This document shows positions 33,222 through 41,503 of a DNA stretch of 64,000 bases, piece by piece (position 1 is the first letter of the stretch; every line of letters starts with the position of its first letter). Source of the DNA: OLB16 sp964481775 (lineage in GTDB: Bacteria > Hinthialibacterota > Hinthialibacteria > OLB16); assembly GCA_964481775.1 (NCBI GenBank), contig CAYZUX010000007.1, forward strand, positions 1-64,000. The letters are read 5' to 3'. The translations under genes were made by a program, and so were the position numbers. The notes under the pieces are model-generated. The model was not told the DNA's origin, did not search any database, and was given only the letters and a program-made list of their open reading frames with translations.

Positions 33222-34130
33222 TCAGGAATGTGCCACACCGACCAGGGACCGGATGTCTGGAATGGAGTGAGCTCCCATCCACTGATCAATTCCGGAAATG
33301 ACTTCAGGCATGGCACGAGGATTCACGAAATTGGCTGTTCCCACCTGGATGGCGCGTGCACCCGCCATGAAAAACTCCACAGCATCTTCTCCAGAGGAAA
33401 TACCTCCCACCCCAATTACAGGGATGGTGATCGCTTCATAAAGTAACCAGACAAACTTAAGCGCCACCGGCTTGACAGCAGGACCGGAAACCCCTCCAAA
33501 ACGTGCTCCAAGAATCGGATGCCGTTTTTCGATGTCGATCGCCATCCCTCCAAGAGTATTGATGGCCACAATCGCATCCGCCCCAGCGGCCTCAGCAGCT
33601 CTTCCCAGATCGGCTGGATTGGAGACATTGGGAGAGATCTTGATCCACAATGGTTTCCGAGTTGTCTTCCGGAGCGCCAAGGTGATTTTTTCGACGCCTG
33701 TGCTGGTAGTTCCAAATTCGAGGCCTTTCTTCACATTGGGGCAGGAAAGGTTGATCTCGTAACCATTCACACGTGGATGCGGGTCAAGCGTCTCTACTAC
33801 TTCGCGGTATTCCTCGATACTGTCACCCACCACATTCACAATCAGAGGAGGAGAACAGTTCTCCAGAAAAGGGATCTTTTTCTCCAGAAAAGCACCCGCG
33901 CCTGGATTTTGAAGCCCGATCGAGTTGAGGAGTGAGCTCTTCAGCTCCACCAGCCTGGGTGGAGGATTGCCATGCCGTGGTTCGACAGAAACTGCCTTAC
34001 TGACAATGGCACCCAGTTCATTCAGATTGATCAGTCCAGCAAACTCCTCCCCATATCCGAAGGTTCCCGATGCCGGCATGACCGGATTCTTCAGCCGAAG
34101 TGAACCAATCTGGATTTCAAGCGAAGGCAT
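33222..34130 (-). CDS. pyrD: Dihydroorotate dehydrogenase, class 1B catalytic subunit
   Basis: A 302-residue FMN-dependent TIM-barrel enzyme. The catalytic Cys is in NLSCPNVKKGLEFG (about residue 130), marking class 1B, which works with an electron-transfer subunit and NAD+. Other blocks are MPASGTFGYG near the start, NSIGLQNPG near residue 70 and the FMN-phosphate region GVGGISSGEDAVEF near residue 245. The gene starts two bases after pyrK, its partner subunit, so the pair is translated together. It oxidises dihydroorotate to orotate in pyrimidine synthesis. Confidence 0.96.
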   Translation of the reverse strand: MPSLEIQIGSLRLKNPVMPASGTFGYGEEFAGLINLNELGAIVSKAVSVEPRHGNPPPRLVELKSSLLNSIGLQNPGAGAFLEKKIPFLENCSPPLIVNVVGDSIEEYREVVETLDPHPRVNGYEINLSCPNVKKGLEFGTTSTGVEKITLALRKTTRKPLWIKISPNVSNPADLGRAAEAAGADAIVAINTLGGMAIDIEKRHPILGARFGGVSGPAVKPVALKFVWLLYEAITIPVIGVGGISSGEDAVEFFMAGARAIQVGTANFVNPRAMPEVISGIDQWMGAHSIPDIRSLVGVAHS

Positions 34131-34132
34131 GG

Positions 34133-34945
34133 CTACGTTTTCTCCCAGACAACATCGTAACCATTCACCACCGGCCCATCGATACAGGATCGGATGTATT
34201 CTCCCTCCGGGGTTTCATAGACACATCCCAGACAAGCTCCGAGTCCGCACCCCATCTGGACCTCCAAGGATGCTTCGATAGGGAGTCTACTCCTGGAAGC
34301 GAACTCGAAGACTTTTCTCATCATCGCCCATGGTCCGCAAGTGAGAATCCGGGCGTACGTATTTTCATCGAGGAGATGAGCGGCAAGATCGGTGCAGAAT
34401 CCTTTGTATCCGGCACTTCCATCATCGGTAGAGAGATGGAACTGGACCTCATTCTCACGGTCTCGATAGAGATCCAGCCCCTGGATTTCAGCTGCTGTGG
34501 CAACGCCATAACAAAAGTCGATCCGGCTGCCTGGGGGTGCCTCCTCGCAACAAGCCAGAAGCGGGGCGACGCCTACTCCTCCTCCGGCCATCAGAACCCG
34601 TTCACCTGGCCGGGGGAGAGTAAAATGGGTTCCCAGGGGACCTAGAACATCGAGAACTTCCCCCTTCCTTTTTTCATGGAGGATGCGTGTTCCTGCACCC
34701 ACCTCTCGAATGAGCAAGGAAACGATGCCATCACGGTAGGACTGGATGCTGATTGGACGCCGCAGGAGGGGATGGTCCTCCTGAGTGACGCGGACGTGCA
34801 GAAACTGGCCTGCCTTTGGATGGAATGATTCAGAGAACCCTATCAAGTCAAGAAGGTAAAGGTTGCGGGTCAGATCCCGAATCGCATTCACAACTGGTCG
34901 ATGCAACTCGGCTTGTATCTGACAGGCTCTCTGAAGAGTTCCCAT
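34133..34945 (-). CDS. pyrK: Dihydroorotate dehydrogenase electron-transfer subunit
   Basis: A 270-residue flavoprotein that passes electrons from PyrD to NAD+. The FAD site is LLRRPISIQSY (near residue 61), the NAD-binding stretch is MAGGGVGVAPLLACCEEAP (near residue 113), and the [2Fe-2S] cluster cysteines are in MGCGLGACLGCVYETP and the later RSCIDGPVV (near residues 230-260). Its start overlaps the stop of the upstream sugar dehydrogenase (TAATG), and pyrD follows after two bases. Length is normal for the family. Confidence 0.95.
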   Translation of the reverse strand: MGTLQRACQIQAELHRPVVNAIRDLTRNLYLLDLIGFSESFHPKAGQFLHVRVTQEDHPLLRRPISIQSYRDGIVSLLIREVGAGTRILHEKRKGEVLDVLGPLGTHFTLPRPGERVLMAGGGVGVAPLLACCEEAPPGSRIDFCYGVATAAEIQGLDLYRDRENEVQFHLSTDDGSAGYKGFCTDLAAHLLDENTYARILTCGPWAMMRKVFEFASRSRLPIEASLEVQMGCGLGACLGCVYETPEGEYIRSCIDGPVVNGYDVVWEKT

Positions 34946-36270
34946 TATGCCAGAACCAAACGTGCCTTCAGTGACTTGACGGAAGCCATCGAGTTACGAG
35001 TATCGACTACCAGCTTGGCGTGCTTGCCAACCAGCTCGTAATCCACGCAATCATGATTGGTGATAATCAGGACCGCATCGCTCTGTTCGAGGGTCTCCCG
35101 GGTGAGAGGGACTGATTTCATCCCCAGTTTTCCCTTGCGCACTTCAGGGTAAACCGTCACATAAGGGTCATGGTAGGAAACCTCCGCGGCGAGCTTCTTG
35201 AGGTCACGGATAATCTCAAGGGCCGGAGATTCCCGGACATCATCCACATTCTTTTTGTAAGACACACCCAGCACCAGGATTTTCGATCCCGAAACCGGTT
35301 TGCGGTCATCATTGAGGGCCCGCACCAGCTTTTGAATGACAAACTCAGGCATGGAGGTGTTGACCTCGCCAGCCAGTTCGATGAAACGAGTGTTGAGACC
35401 ATACTGACGAGCCTTCCAGGTCAGGTAAAAGGGATCGATGGGGATACAGTGTCCGCCCAATCCCGGGCCGGGATAAAACGCATTGAACCCAAAAGGTTTG
35501 GTCTTTGCCGCGTTGATGACCTCCCAGATATTGATCCCCATGGCATCAGTCACTACCTTGAGCTCATTGACCAGTGCGATGTTAACGGAGCGATAAATGT
35601 TTTCGAGCAGCTTGGACATCTCCGCCACACGAGTGCTGGTAACGGGAACGATCTTCTGATAGACACGCCCGTAAAACGCCTTTACACACTCCAGACAGGC
35701 GGGTGTGTGTCCGCCCAGGACCTTGGGAATCTCCTTCCCCGAAAACTGCGGATTGTTGGGATCCTCCCGCTCAGGAGAGAAAGCCAGGAAAAAATCCTTC
35801 CCAACCTTCAGACCGGTCCGCTCCAGAATCGGTAGCACCAGCTCATCGGTGGTTCCCGGGTATGTGGTACTTTCGAGGATGATCAGTTGACCTTTACGAA
35901 GCCGCTTGGAGATGGCTTCCGCTGTCTGTTCGACAAAACGGAGGTCGGGTTCACGGTACGGATTCAGGGGAGTCGGGACGCAAATGCTGATGGAATCCGC
36001 TTCCCCAATCCGGTCAAAATCAGTGGTGGCTTCGAAACCTTTGTCGATTGCGGTCTTTACCTCATCGTGAGAGATGTAGTTGATGTAGCTCTGCTTCTTC
36101 GAGAGCATCTGGGTTTTCCGGCTGTCGATGTCAAATCCCAGCGCCCGGAAACCCGCTTCCGTGAAGAGCATCGCCAAGGGCAAGCCAACATAACCCAGTC
36201 CGATCACACCGCCAACCAACTCACTGTTTTCGACCTTCTTCAGGAAAACCTGCTTTTCCGATTCCGCCAT
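34945..36270 (-). CDS. Nucleotide-sugar 6-dehydrogenase (UDP-GlcNAc/UDP-ManNAc dehydrogenase type)
   Basis: A 441-residue UDP-sugar dehydrogenase. NAD-binding motif GVIGLGYVGLPLAMLF lies near residue 20; the catalytic cysteine is in GPGLGGHCIPIDPFYLTW (about 260); the C-terminal domain contains LGVSYKKNVDDVRESPALEI. This pattern is the WecC/WbpA/TviB type, oxidising C6 of UDP-HexNAc to a uronic acid for surface polysaccharide. The ATG at 36270 gives the usual N-terminus; another ATG at 36279 is nearly as close to AAAGGA. It is the first gene of an operon with pyrK and pyrD, an odd mixture of pathways linked by a TAATG overlap. Confidence 0.92.
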   Translation of the reverse strand: MAESEKQVFLKKVENSELVGGVIGLGYVGLPLAMLFTEAGFRALGFDIDSRKTQMLSKKQSYINYISHDEVKTAIDKGFEATTDFDRIGEADSISICVPTPLNPYREPDLRFVEQTAEAISKRLRKGQLIILESTTYPGTTDELVLPILERTGLKVGKDFFLAFSPEREDPNNPQFSGKEIPKVLGGHTPACLECVKAFYGRVYQKIVPVTSTRVAEMSKLLENIYRSVNIALVNELKVVTDAMGINIWEVINAAKTKPFGFNAFYPGPGLGGHCIPIDPFYLTWKARQYGLNTRFIELAGEVNTSMPEFVIQKLVRALNDDRKPVSGSKILVLGVSYKKNVDDVRESPALEIIRDLKKLAAEVSYHDPYVTVYPEVRKGKLGMKSVPLTRETLEQSDAVLIITNHDCVDYELVGKHAKLVVDTRNSMASVKSLKARLVLA

Positions 36271-36458
36271 GGCAAACATCCATCCTTTCTGTCTGATCCC
36301 CCCTTCGCGAGGGCTTGTGTTCTTTTTGCTTTGGTGCGAGACAATACGAAGCTCTGGCTCGAAAAGGAAGGCCAATAAGGGTTCCTAAAAACTATGGTGG
36401 TTACCCTTTACCTCCTTTGCGATATGATTCGGTCTCAAATCACGAGAGGATCAGTCTT

Positions 36459-37475
36459 ATGGATTCCCTATCCATTTCGCGTATTAAAAATGAAACAACA
36501 CGTCAGGTTTCCACTTTCAACTATGAAAAACGTTCCAAGACAATTCCTGTCCCCCGGGGGGAGCGAGTCACTTTAGGAGAGGCTGCTGGGACCGGAGTCC
36601 TCTCCCAACTCTGGCTTACCTTCCCAGGCTGGTTCTGGCAACACTGGAACCCAACGGCTCTCATCAGCCCCACCATACTCAAAACCCTTATCCTCCGCAT
36701 CTACTGGGATGGCGAAAAGACACCGGCGGTCCAATCTCCCATGGGCGACTTCTTTGGAAATGGCCTGTGCGAGGTCCAAAGTTTCGCGAGCCGCTATTTT
36801 GGCATGTCCAGTGGAGGTTTCTTCTGTAAGTTTCCCATGCCCTTCCGCAAAGGTTTCCGTATCGAGGCAGAGAATCTCGACCAGACGATCGACACCGATA
36901 TCTTCCTCAATGCTGTCTACCAGGTGGTGGAGGAAGTAGATCCGAACGAGGGGTATTTTCACACCGCATTCGCGACAGGTCGTGATTTGCAGGAAGGAAT
37001 GACGCTCGTGGAGGTTGAGGGGAAAGGGCACTATGCCGGCTGTACCCTTTCGCTCCAAGGGAAGCGTTTGAATGAGCTGAGTTTTCTCGAAGCTCCCGAG
37101 TATGTCTACATGGATGAGGATTGGACTGTACCCCGGATTACCGGAACTGGGCTCGAGGACTATTTCCTGGGGGGGTGGTACTTCCGTGAGGGAACCTTCA
37201 GTGGCCCTCTTCATGGAGTGCCAGTCAAAGATCCATTACGAGCCTCGGTGGTGATGTACCGTGTCCACGAGGGTGATGTCCTCCGTTTCCGGAAACGTTT
37301 CCGGTTCACCTTTGTCCATCCCTGGGAGAAAGACCGCATCAATCCCTATTTCTTTTCGAGCGCCTCTTTTCTTTATCTTGACCGTCCCGCCGGATTGAAG
37401 CAGCCGGATCTTTCACGGGAAGGTTTACTCCAGCATTACCGGATCCGCGATACGGATCACCAGAGCATCCCATGA
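36459..37475 (+). CDS. GH172-type glycosidase (DUF2961)
   Basis: A 338-residue protein of the DUF2961 family, now associated with GH172 (fructo- and arabinofuranosidases and difructose-anhydride enzymes). Family blocks are SQLWLTFPGW near residue 50, LRIYWDGEKTPAVQSPMGDF (about 75-94), with the first acidic residues, and ITGTGLEDYFLGGWYF (about 226-241), containing a conserved Glu. No signal peptide is seen, so it acts in the cytoplasm. ATG 36459 has GAGAGGA eight bases upstream. It is divergent from the sugar dehydrogenase and precedes the isoaspartate methyltransferase on the same strand. The sugar it cleaves is not known. Confidence 0.88.
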   Translation: MDSLSISRIKNETTRQVSTFNYEKRSKTIPVPRGERVTLGEAAGTGVLSQLWLTFPGWFWQHWNPTALISPTILKTLILRIYWDGEKTPAVQSPMGDFFGNGLCEVQSFASRYFGMSSGGFFCKFPMPFRKGFRIEAENLDQTIDTDIFLNAVYQVVEEVDPNEGYFHTAFATGRDLQEGMTLVEVEGKGHYAGCTLSLQGKRLNELSFLEAPEYVYMDEDWTVPRITGTGLEDYFLGGWYFREGTFSGPLHGVPVKDPLRASVVMYRVHEGDVLRFRKRFRFTFVHPWEKDRINPYFFSSASFLYLDRPAGLKQPDLSREGLLQHYRIRDTDHQSIP

Positions 37476-37508
37476 GTTTTGGAGTACAATTCTATATGGA
37501 GGCGGCCT

Positions 37509-38354
37509 TTGTACCCTGTCAGTTCTGTACCTCAACTGAGTGGCATGCGGGCATTGTGGGGTGTCTTGTGTCTGTTCGCGATGGGGTGTGAACCTGTGTC
37601 ATTGCCAGAGCTCCAGGAAGACAACGAGAGCGCTACTCATGTGACTTTGCAGGAGGAGACTCCGATCCTCCTGTCCTCGCCGGAGAGTCATTGCCAACCT
37701 CGCAGAACCATGGAATACGAGGTGGAACGCAACAACATGGTGGAAGAGCAGATTGCGGCGCGGGGAATTCGCGATGCGAGTGTTCTGTCGGCGATGAAGG
37801 CGGTTCCACGTCACTGGTTTGTTCCGGAGGAGCTGGCCCGTCTGGCTTATACGGACCGCCCCCTTCCAATCGGAGCGGGCCAGACCATTTCCCAACCTTA
37901 TATCGTGGCCTTGATGACATCCGCATTGGGTATCAAACAAGGTGACAGGGTATTGGAAATCGGTACAGGATCGGGATATCAGGCAGCGGTTATGGCTGAG
38001 CTCACTCCGTATGTGTGGTCGATAGAAATCGAGGAGTCACTGGCCCGTCATGCTGCCATGACACTGGAAACCCATGGCTATGGTTGCGTTCAAGTCCGTG
38101 CGGGTGATGGCTACCGTGGCTGGCCGGAAGCAGCACCTTTTGATGCCATCATTGTGACCTGTGCCCCCCCGGAAATCCCCAAGACTCTGATCGAACAACT
38201 CAAAGCGGGTGGAAGGATGTGTATCCCTGTTGGTGAGGTCTATGAAGTTCAGGATTTGATGCTGGTCACAAAACAGGCCGATGGCACGACGAAAACCATC
38301 TCCATCGAGCCGGTCCGGTTTGTTCCGATGACAGGAAATCCGCAGGTGGAATAG
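37509..38354 (+). CDS. pcm: Protein-L-isoaspartate O-methyltransferase with an N-terminal lipoprotein-like signal
   Basis: The catalytic part (from about residue 68) is a standard PCMT: MVEEQIAARGI, VPRHWFVPEELARLAYTD, PIGAGQTISQPYIVALM, and the SAM loop VLEIGTGSGYQAAV. It methylates isoaspartate to repair damaged proteins. Unusually, about 65 residues precede the domain: RALWGVLCLFAMGC, a hydrophobic stretch ending in a lipobox-like AMGC, then an acidic linker. This suggests export as a lipoprotein, which is odd for a SAM-dependent enzyme. I choose TTG 37509, six bases after GGAGG; ATG 37545 also keeps the signal. An ATG at 37710 would give a plain cytoplasmic enzyme but has no ribosome site. 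Confidence 0.88.
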   Translation: MYPVSSVPQLSGMRALWGVLCLFAMGCEPVSLPELQEDNESATHVTLQEETPILLSSPESHCQPRRTMEYEVERNNMVEEQIAARGIRDASVLSAMKAVPRHWFVPEELARLAYTDRPLPIGAGQTISQPYIVALMTSALGIKQGDRVLEIGTGSGYQAAVMAELTPYVWSIEIEESLARHAAMTLETHGYGCVQVRAGDGYRGWPEAAPFDAIIVTCAPPEIPKTLIEQLKAGGRMCIPVGEVYEVQDLMLVTKQADGTTKTISIEPVRFVPMTGNPQVE

Positions 38355-38426
38355 TTTTGAATTCTGGTTGTCCAGCCATCTCGCTCAACTTTGGTGGTAA
38401 TACGTATTGGAGGAGGGTGTTCGGAG

Positions 38427-39767
38427 ATGCCATTGAACCGTGGATTGCACGCATTCCATACATGGGGGGTGGTGTGGATTGTCTTTTTTCATGTTAGCCC
38501 CTGTTCGGGGGAGTCGATTGAGGTATTGGATGTAGCACCGGTGTGGTCTGGCCATCCGGTCGGTTTCTGTCTTTTGACCGATGGCAACGATCAATTTATC
38601 GCTTTCTATGATGCCGATCGCAAGATGACCGTGGGGCAGCGTACACTGGACTCCAAGGAGTGGCGTCTTTTCCGTCTTCCCGAGCAGTTGGGTTGGGACA
38701 GTCATAACAGTGTAATCATGGCCCTGGACAGTACGGGACGCATTCACCTGTCTGGGAACATGCATTGCGTCCCACTCGTTTATTTCAGGACACGCGAGCC
38801 TCGAGACCTTTCCACTTTTGAACGGTTACCGGGCATGATTGGCCGGGATGAGACGCGGGCCACTTATCCGCAATTCTTCACTGGGCCTGGTGGCGCCCTG
38901 GTGTTCACCTATCGGGATGGAAAAAGCGGTTCAGGAAATCAGATCTACAATGTGTATGACGTTTCAACACAAACCTGGAGCCGTCTGCTTGACACCCCGT
39001 TGACCGATGGCCTGGGACGGATGAACGCCTATTTTCACGGTCCTCTGGTCGGTCCGGATGGTTATTACCATATGTGCTGGGTTTGGCGGGACACACCCGA
39101 CTGTGCTACCAACCATGATCTCTCTTATGCGCGCAGCCGCGACCTTGTCCACTGGGAAAAGAGCAATGGAGAACCGCTTGTGTTGCCCATCACCATCGAT
39201 ACGGCGGAAATCGTGGATGCAGTCCCACCCGGTGGCGGGATCATCAATGGGAATAACACCCTTGGTTTCGATAGCCAGAAACGTCCCATACTCGCTTATC
39301 ACAAATATGATGCTGATGGCAAAACTCAGGTCTTTACCGCGAGGCTCGAAAAGGACAAATGGGTGATCCGTCAAACCAGTCATTGGGATTACCGTTGGGA
39401 GTTTTCTGGTGGGGGATCGATTCCATTCGAGGTGAGAGTGGAACCGGTTCGCTATTCAAATGAAAAGGGATTGACCCTGGGATTCAGTCACCCGAAAGAG
39501 GGGGCTGGAACCTGGACTCTGGACGAGAACCAACTAGCGGTTATACGAACTAACCCAAAAGAAAAATCAGAACCTGAAGAGCTGAATAAAGTTCAGTCCG
39601 GTTTTCCCGGAATGACAGTCCGGTGGTCCAATGACCTGGGAAGCTGCTGCAAGCCGGGAATCAGTTATCGACTTCGTTGGGAGACACTGGGGCCAAACCG
39701 TGACCGTCCCCGCGATCCCCCCTGGCCTGAACCAGGCATGTTGCAGGTGGTCCAAATCACCAGGTGA
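38427..39767 (+). CDS. Secreted BNR_4-type beta-propeller, ulvan-lyase-like (PL24/PL25 type)
   Basis: A 446-residue protein with a signal peptide (TWGVVWIVFFHVSPCSG) and a seven-bladed-propeller sequence of the BNR_4 type. Two histidines, in WDSHNSV and SGNMHCV, are 20 residues apart; a Tyr in ATYPQFF and an Arg in FTYRDG are 16 apart. From memory these spacings equal or lie within one residue of those of the catalytic His/His and Tyr/Arg of PL24/PL25 ulvan lyases. It may therefore cleave a uronic-acid/rhamnose polysaccharide by beta-elimination. A GH78-type enzyme lies 11 kb away. ATG 38427 follows GGAGGAGGG. Other BNR_4 proteins have unknown roles, so the activity is tentative. Confidence 0.72.
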   Translation: MPLNRGLHAFHTWGVVWIVFFHVSPCSGESIEVLDVAPVWSGHPVGFCLLTDGNDQFIAFYDADRKMTVGQRTLDSKEWRLFRLPEQLGWDSHNSVIMALDSTGRIHLSGNMHCVPLVYFRTREPRDLSTFERLPGMIGRDETRATYPQFFTGPGGALVFTYRDGKSGSGNQIYNVYDVSTQTWSRLLDTPLTDGLGRMNAYFHGPLVGPDGYYHMCWVWRDTPDCATNHDLSYARSRDLVHWEKSNGEPLVLPITIDTAEIVDAVPPGGGIINGNNTLGFDSQKRPILAYHKYDADGKTQVFTARLEKDKWVIRQTSHWDYRWEFSGGGSIPFEVRVEPVRYSNEKGLTLGFSHPKEGAGTWTLDENQLAVIRTNPKEKSEPEELNKVQSGFPGMTVRWSNDLGSCCKPGISYRLRWETLGPNRDRPRDPPWPEPGMLQVVQITR

Positions 39768-39783
39768 TCTCTTTCTGCTTCCC

Positions 39784-40251
39784 TCAACCAAAAATCCTGC
39801 GGATTGTTTCCGTGCGGTAGTCAAAAATACGGGTCAGCTGTTTTTGGACAAAAAGTGTATGGGCCAGCCTTCCCAAAGGTCCGAAGGGAAGCATATATCG
39901 AACTTCGTCCACCACTTGGGTACCCGATTCCAATGCCTCAAAGCGGTGGGTGTGGTGCCAGAAACTGTAAGGACCCCGGATCTGGACGTCGCAAAACTTG
40001 TAAGGTGGATCGTACTCAGTGATGAGTGTGGTCCAGCGCAGGCGGACCCCCACGGAACGGATCGTGTAGTCGATCAAGGCCCCCTCACCCATTTTGATGG
40101 GTGAGGGGGTCAGGATCACAAAACCCAGCGCCGGTGGTGTGATCACCGCCAGATTCTCAGGCTTTTTGAAAAAGTCGAAGACCTCCTCAATCGAACGTTC
40201 AATCCTTTGTGTCCGCTTGAGGGTGTAAAGGCCGGCAACCTCGATTCCCAT
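39784..40251 (-). CDS. SRPBCC (START-like) domain protein
   Basis: A 155-residue lipid/ligand-binding-fold protein. It begins TLKRTQRIERSIEEVFDFF with the typical first strand and helix pair (…FFKKPENLAVITPP), and has the middle strands LRWTTLITEYDPPYKFCDVQ and FWHHTHRFEAL, and the long final helix (FVQKQLTRIFDYRTETI). Relatives are often annotated as cyclase/dehydrase or as partners of epimerases; they bind hydrophobic ligands. No signal peptide. It is three bases downstream of the FG-GAP gene on the same strand and convergent with the lyase-like gene. No specific function can be given. Confidence 0.85.
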   Translation of the reverse strand: MGIEVAGLYTLKRTQRIERSIEEVFDFFKKPENLAVITPPALGFVILTPSPIKMGEGALIDYTIRSVGVRLRWTTLITEYDPPYKFCDVQIRGPYSFWHHTHRFEALESGTQVVDEVRYMLPFGPLGRLAHTLFVQKQLTRIFDYRTETIRRIFG

Positions 40252-40254
40252 CCT

Positions 40255-41394
40255 CTATAATTGCCCCATGTTACGGAAAAGATAGAGCCCCTCCTTACCG
40301 GGGGCGATCACATCTTTCCAGCCGTTCCCATCAATATCTTCAACCCACATGTAAATCCCAACACCGCTGGCTTTGTCAGCCGGTCCATAATCAAGGGTTA
40401 CACGTTCAAACTTGCCACCATCGATGTTGAAGTAATAGACTCCGACTGGATCGGTCCATCCGGGATCATGTCCGCTGTGGGCACGGTAGCGTTTTCCAGT
40501 CAGCATTTCCTGTTTGCCTTCATTGTCAATATCAGCCAGAACCAGATCGTGATATTGAGAACGATCTGGATCGATGTCATGTTTGGTCCAGGTTCTTTTT
40601 CCGTCGGCCCCCACCCCCTGCTCCCACCAGGCCAGCCCATAGGGGTGCGCGGCGCCGGAGATCAGATCGGCCTTGCCATCCTCATTCACATCAAAAACCA
40701 GAACCGGAATGCTGGCCGTGCCCAGTTGGAACTCGGGATGCCAGGTCCATTTTCCGTTGAGGACATCGGTTGGGGCTTCGATCCAGGCATCCGGAACAAT
40801 GAAGTCTCCACGGCCATCTCCATTCACATCGCCATACCCTAGGCCATGACCGCATTCGCCCTGTTTGACCATGTACTTTCTGAACTCACCGGTTCCCTTG
40901 CCATTGGCATCTGTGACAAGTTTGTAGAAGGCGACATTGCCACCGGCATTGGGGACCGCTTCAACGATACCGTCACCATCTATGTCCCAGAAACGGGTGG
41001 TTTCCACATTGCCACACTTGTCGATCAGGTGGGTTTTCCACTCGACACCCTGCCCCTTGGGATTCTCACGCCATGAGAGACTCTCTCCCCACCATCCTCC
41101 GGTGACGATGTCGAGGTATCCATCACCATTCACATCCATTGGGTAGTCCGAGAAATCATCGTAGTAATCACCGGCGGGCATGATGTCGCAGATTTTATGA
41201 GAGCGGGTGAACTCCGGTCCCTGAAACCAATACTCGCCGCTGACGATGTCGAGAGATCCATCCTTGTTGACATCAAAGGCTGAAGCTGCCTCATAGGTGA
41301 CCTGGCCGATACGTGTGCGTTCAAATTTCAATGCGGGTTCCTGGGCCATGGACATGGCTGCCATGGAAAGCATCAGAATGATCAAACGGTGCAT
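40255..41394 (-). CDS. Secreted FG-GAP/VCBS seven-bladed propeller protein
   Basis: A 379-residue secreted protein (signal MHRLIILMLSMAAMSMAQ). It contains about seven calcium-binding propeller blades with the motif D-V/I-N/D-x-D/N-G: FDVNKDGSLDIVSG, MDVNGDGYLDIVTGG, WDIDGDGIVEAVP, GDVNGDGRGDFIVP, FDVNEDGKADLISG, ADIDNEGKQEMLTG and EDIDGNGWKDVIAPG. Such proteins are abundant in exported sets of planctomycetes and relatives and may bind polysaccharide; no catalytic residues can be named. AAGGAG seven bases before the ATG at 41394 fixes the start. It ends three bases before the SRPBCC gene. Confidence 0.86.
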   Translation of the reverse strand: MHRLIILMLSMAAMSMAQEPALKFERTRIGQVTYEAASAFDVNKDGSLDIVSGEYWFQGPEFTRSHKICDIMPAGDYYDDFSDYPMDVNGDGYLDIVTGGWWGESLSWRENPKGQGVEWKTHLIDKCGNVETTRFWDIDGDGIVEAVPNAGGNVAFYKLVTDANGKGTGEFRKYMVKQGECGHGLGYGDVNGDGRGDFIVPDAWIEAPTDVLNGKWTWHPEFQLGTASIPVLVFDVNEDGKADLISGAAHPYGLAWWEQGVGADGKRTWTKHDIDPDRSQYHDLVLADIDNEGKQEMLTGKRYRAHSGHDPGWTDPVGVYYFNIDGGKFERVTLDYGPADKASGVGIYMWVEDIDGNGWKDVIAPGKEGLYLFRNMGQL

Positions 41395-41503
41395 ACTGAA
41401 ACTCCTTAAAAGAAAATCAACTCCCATAAGCATCGAGATTCCCAATCCGGGTGTCAATTGGACGAAGAGGAATTGAGCGGTTACTTTCTTGTGCTTTCTT
41501 GCC

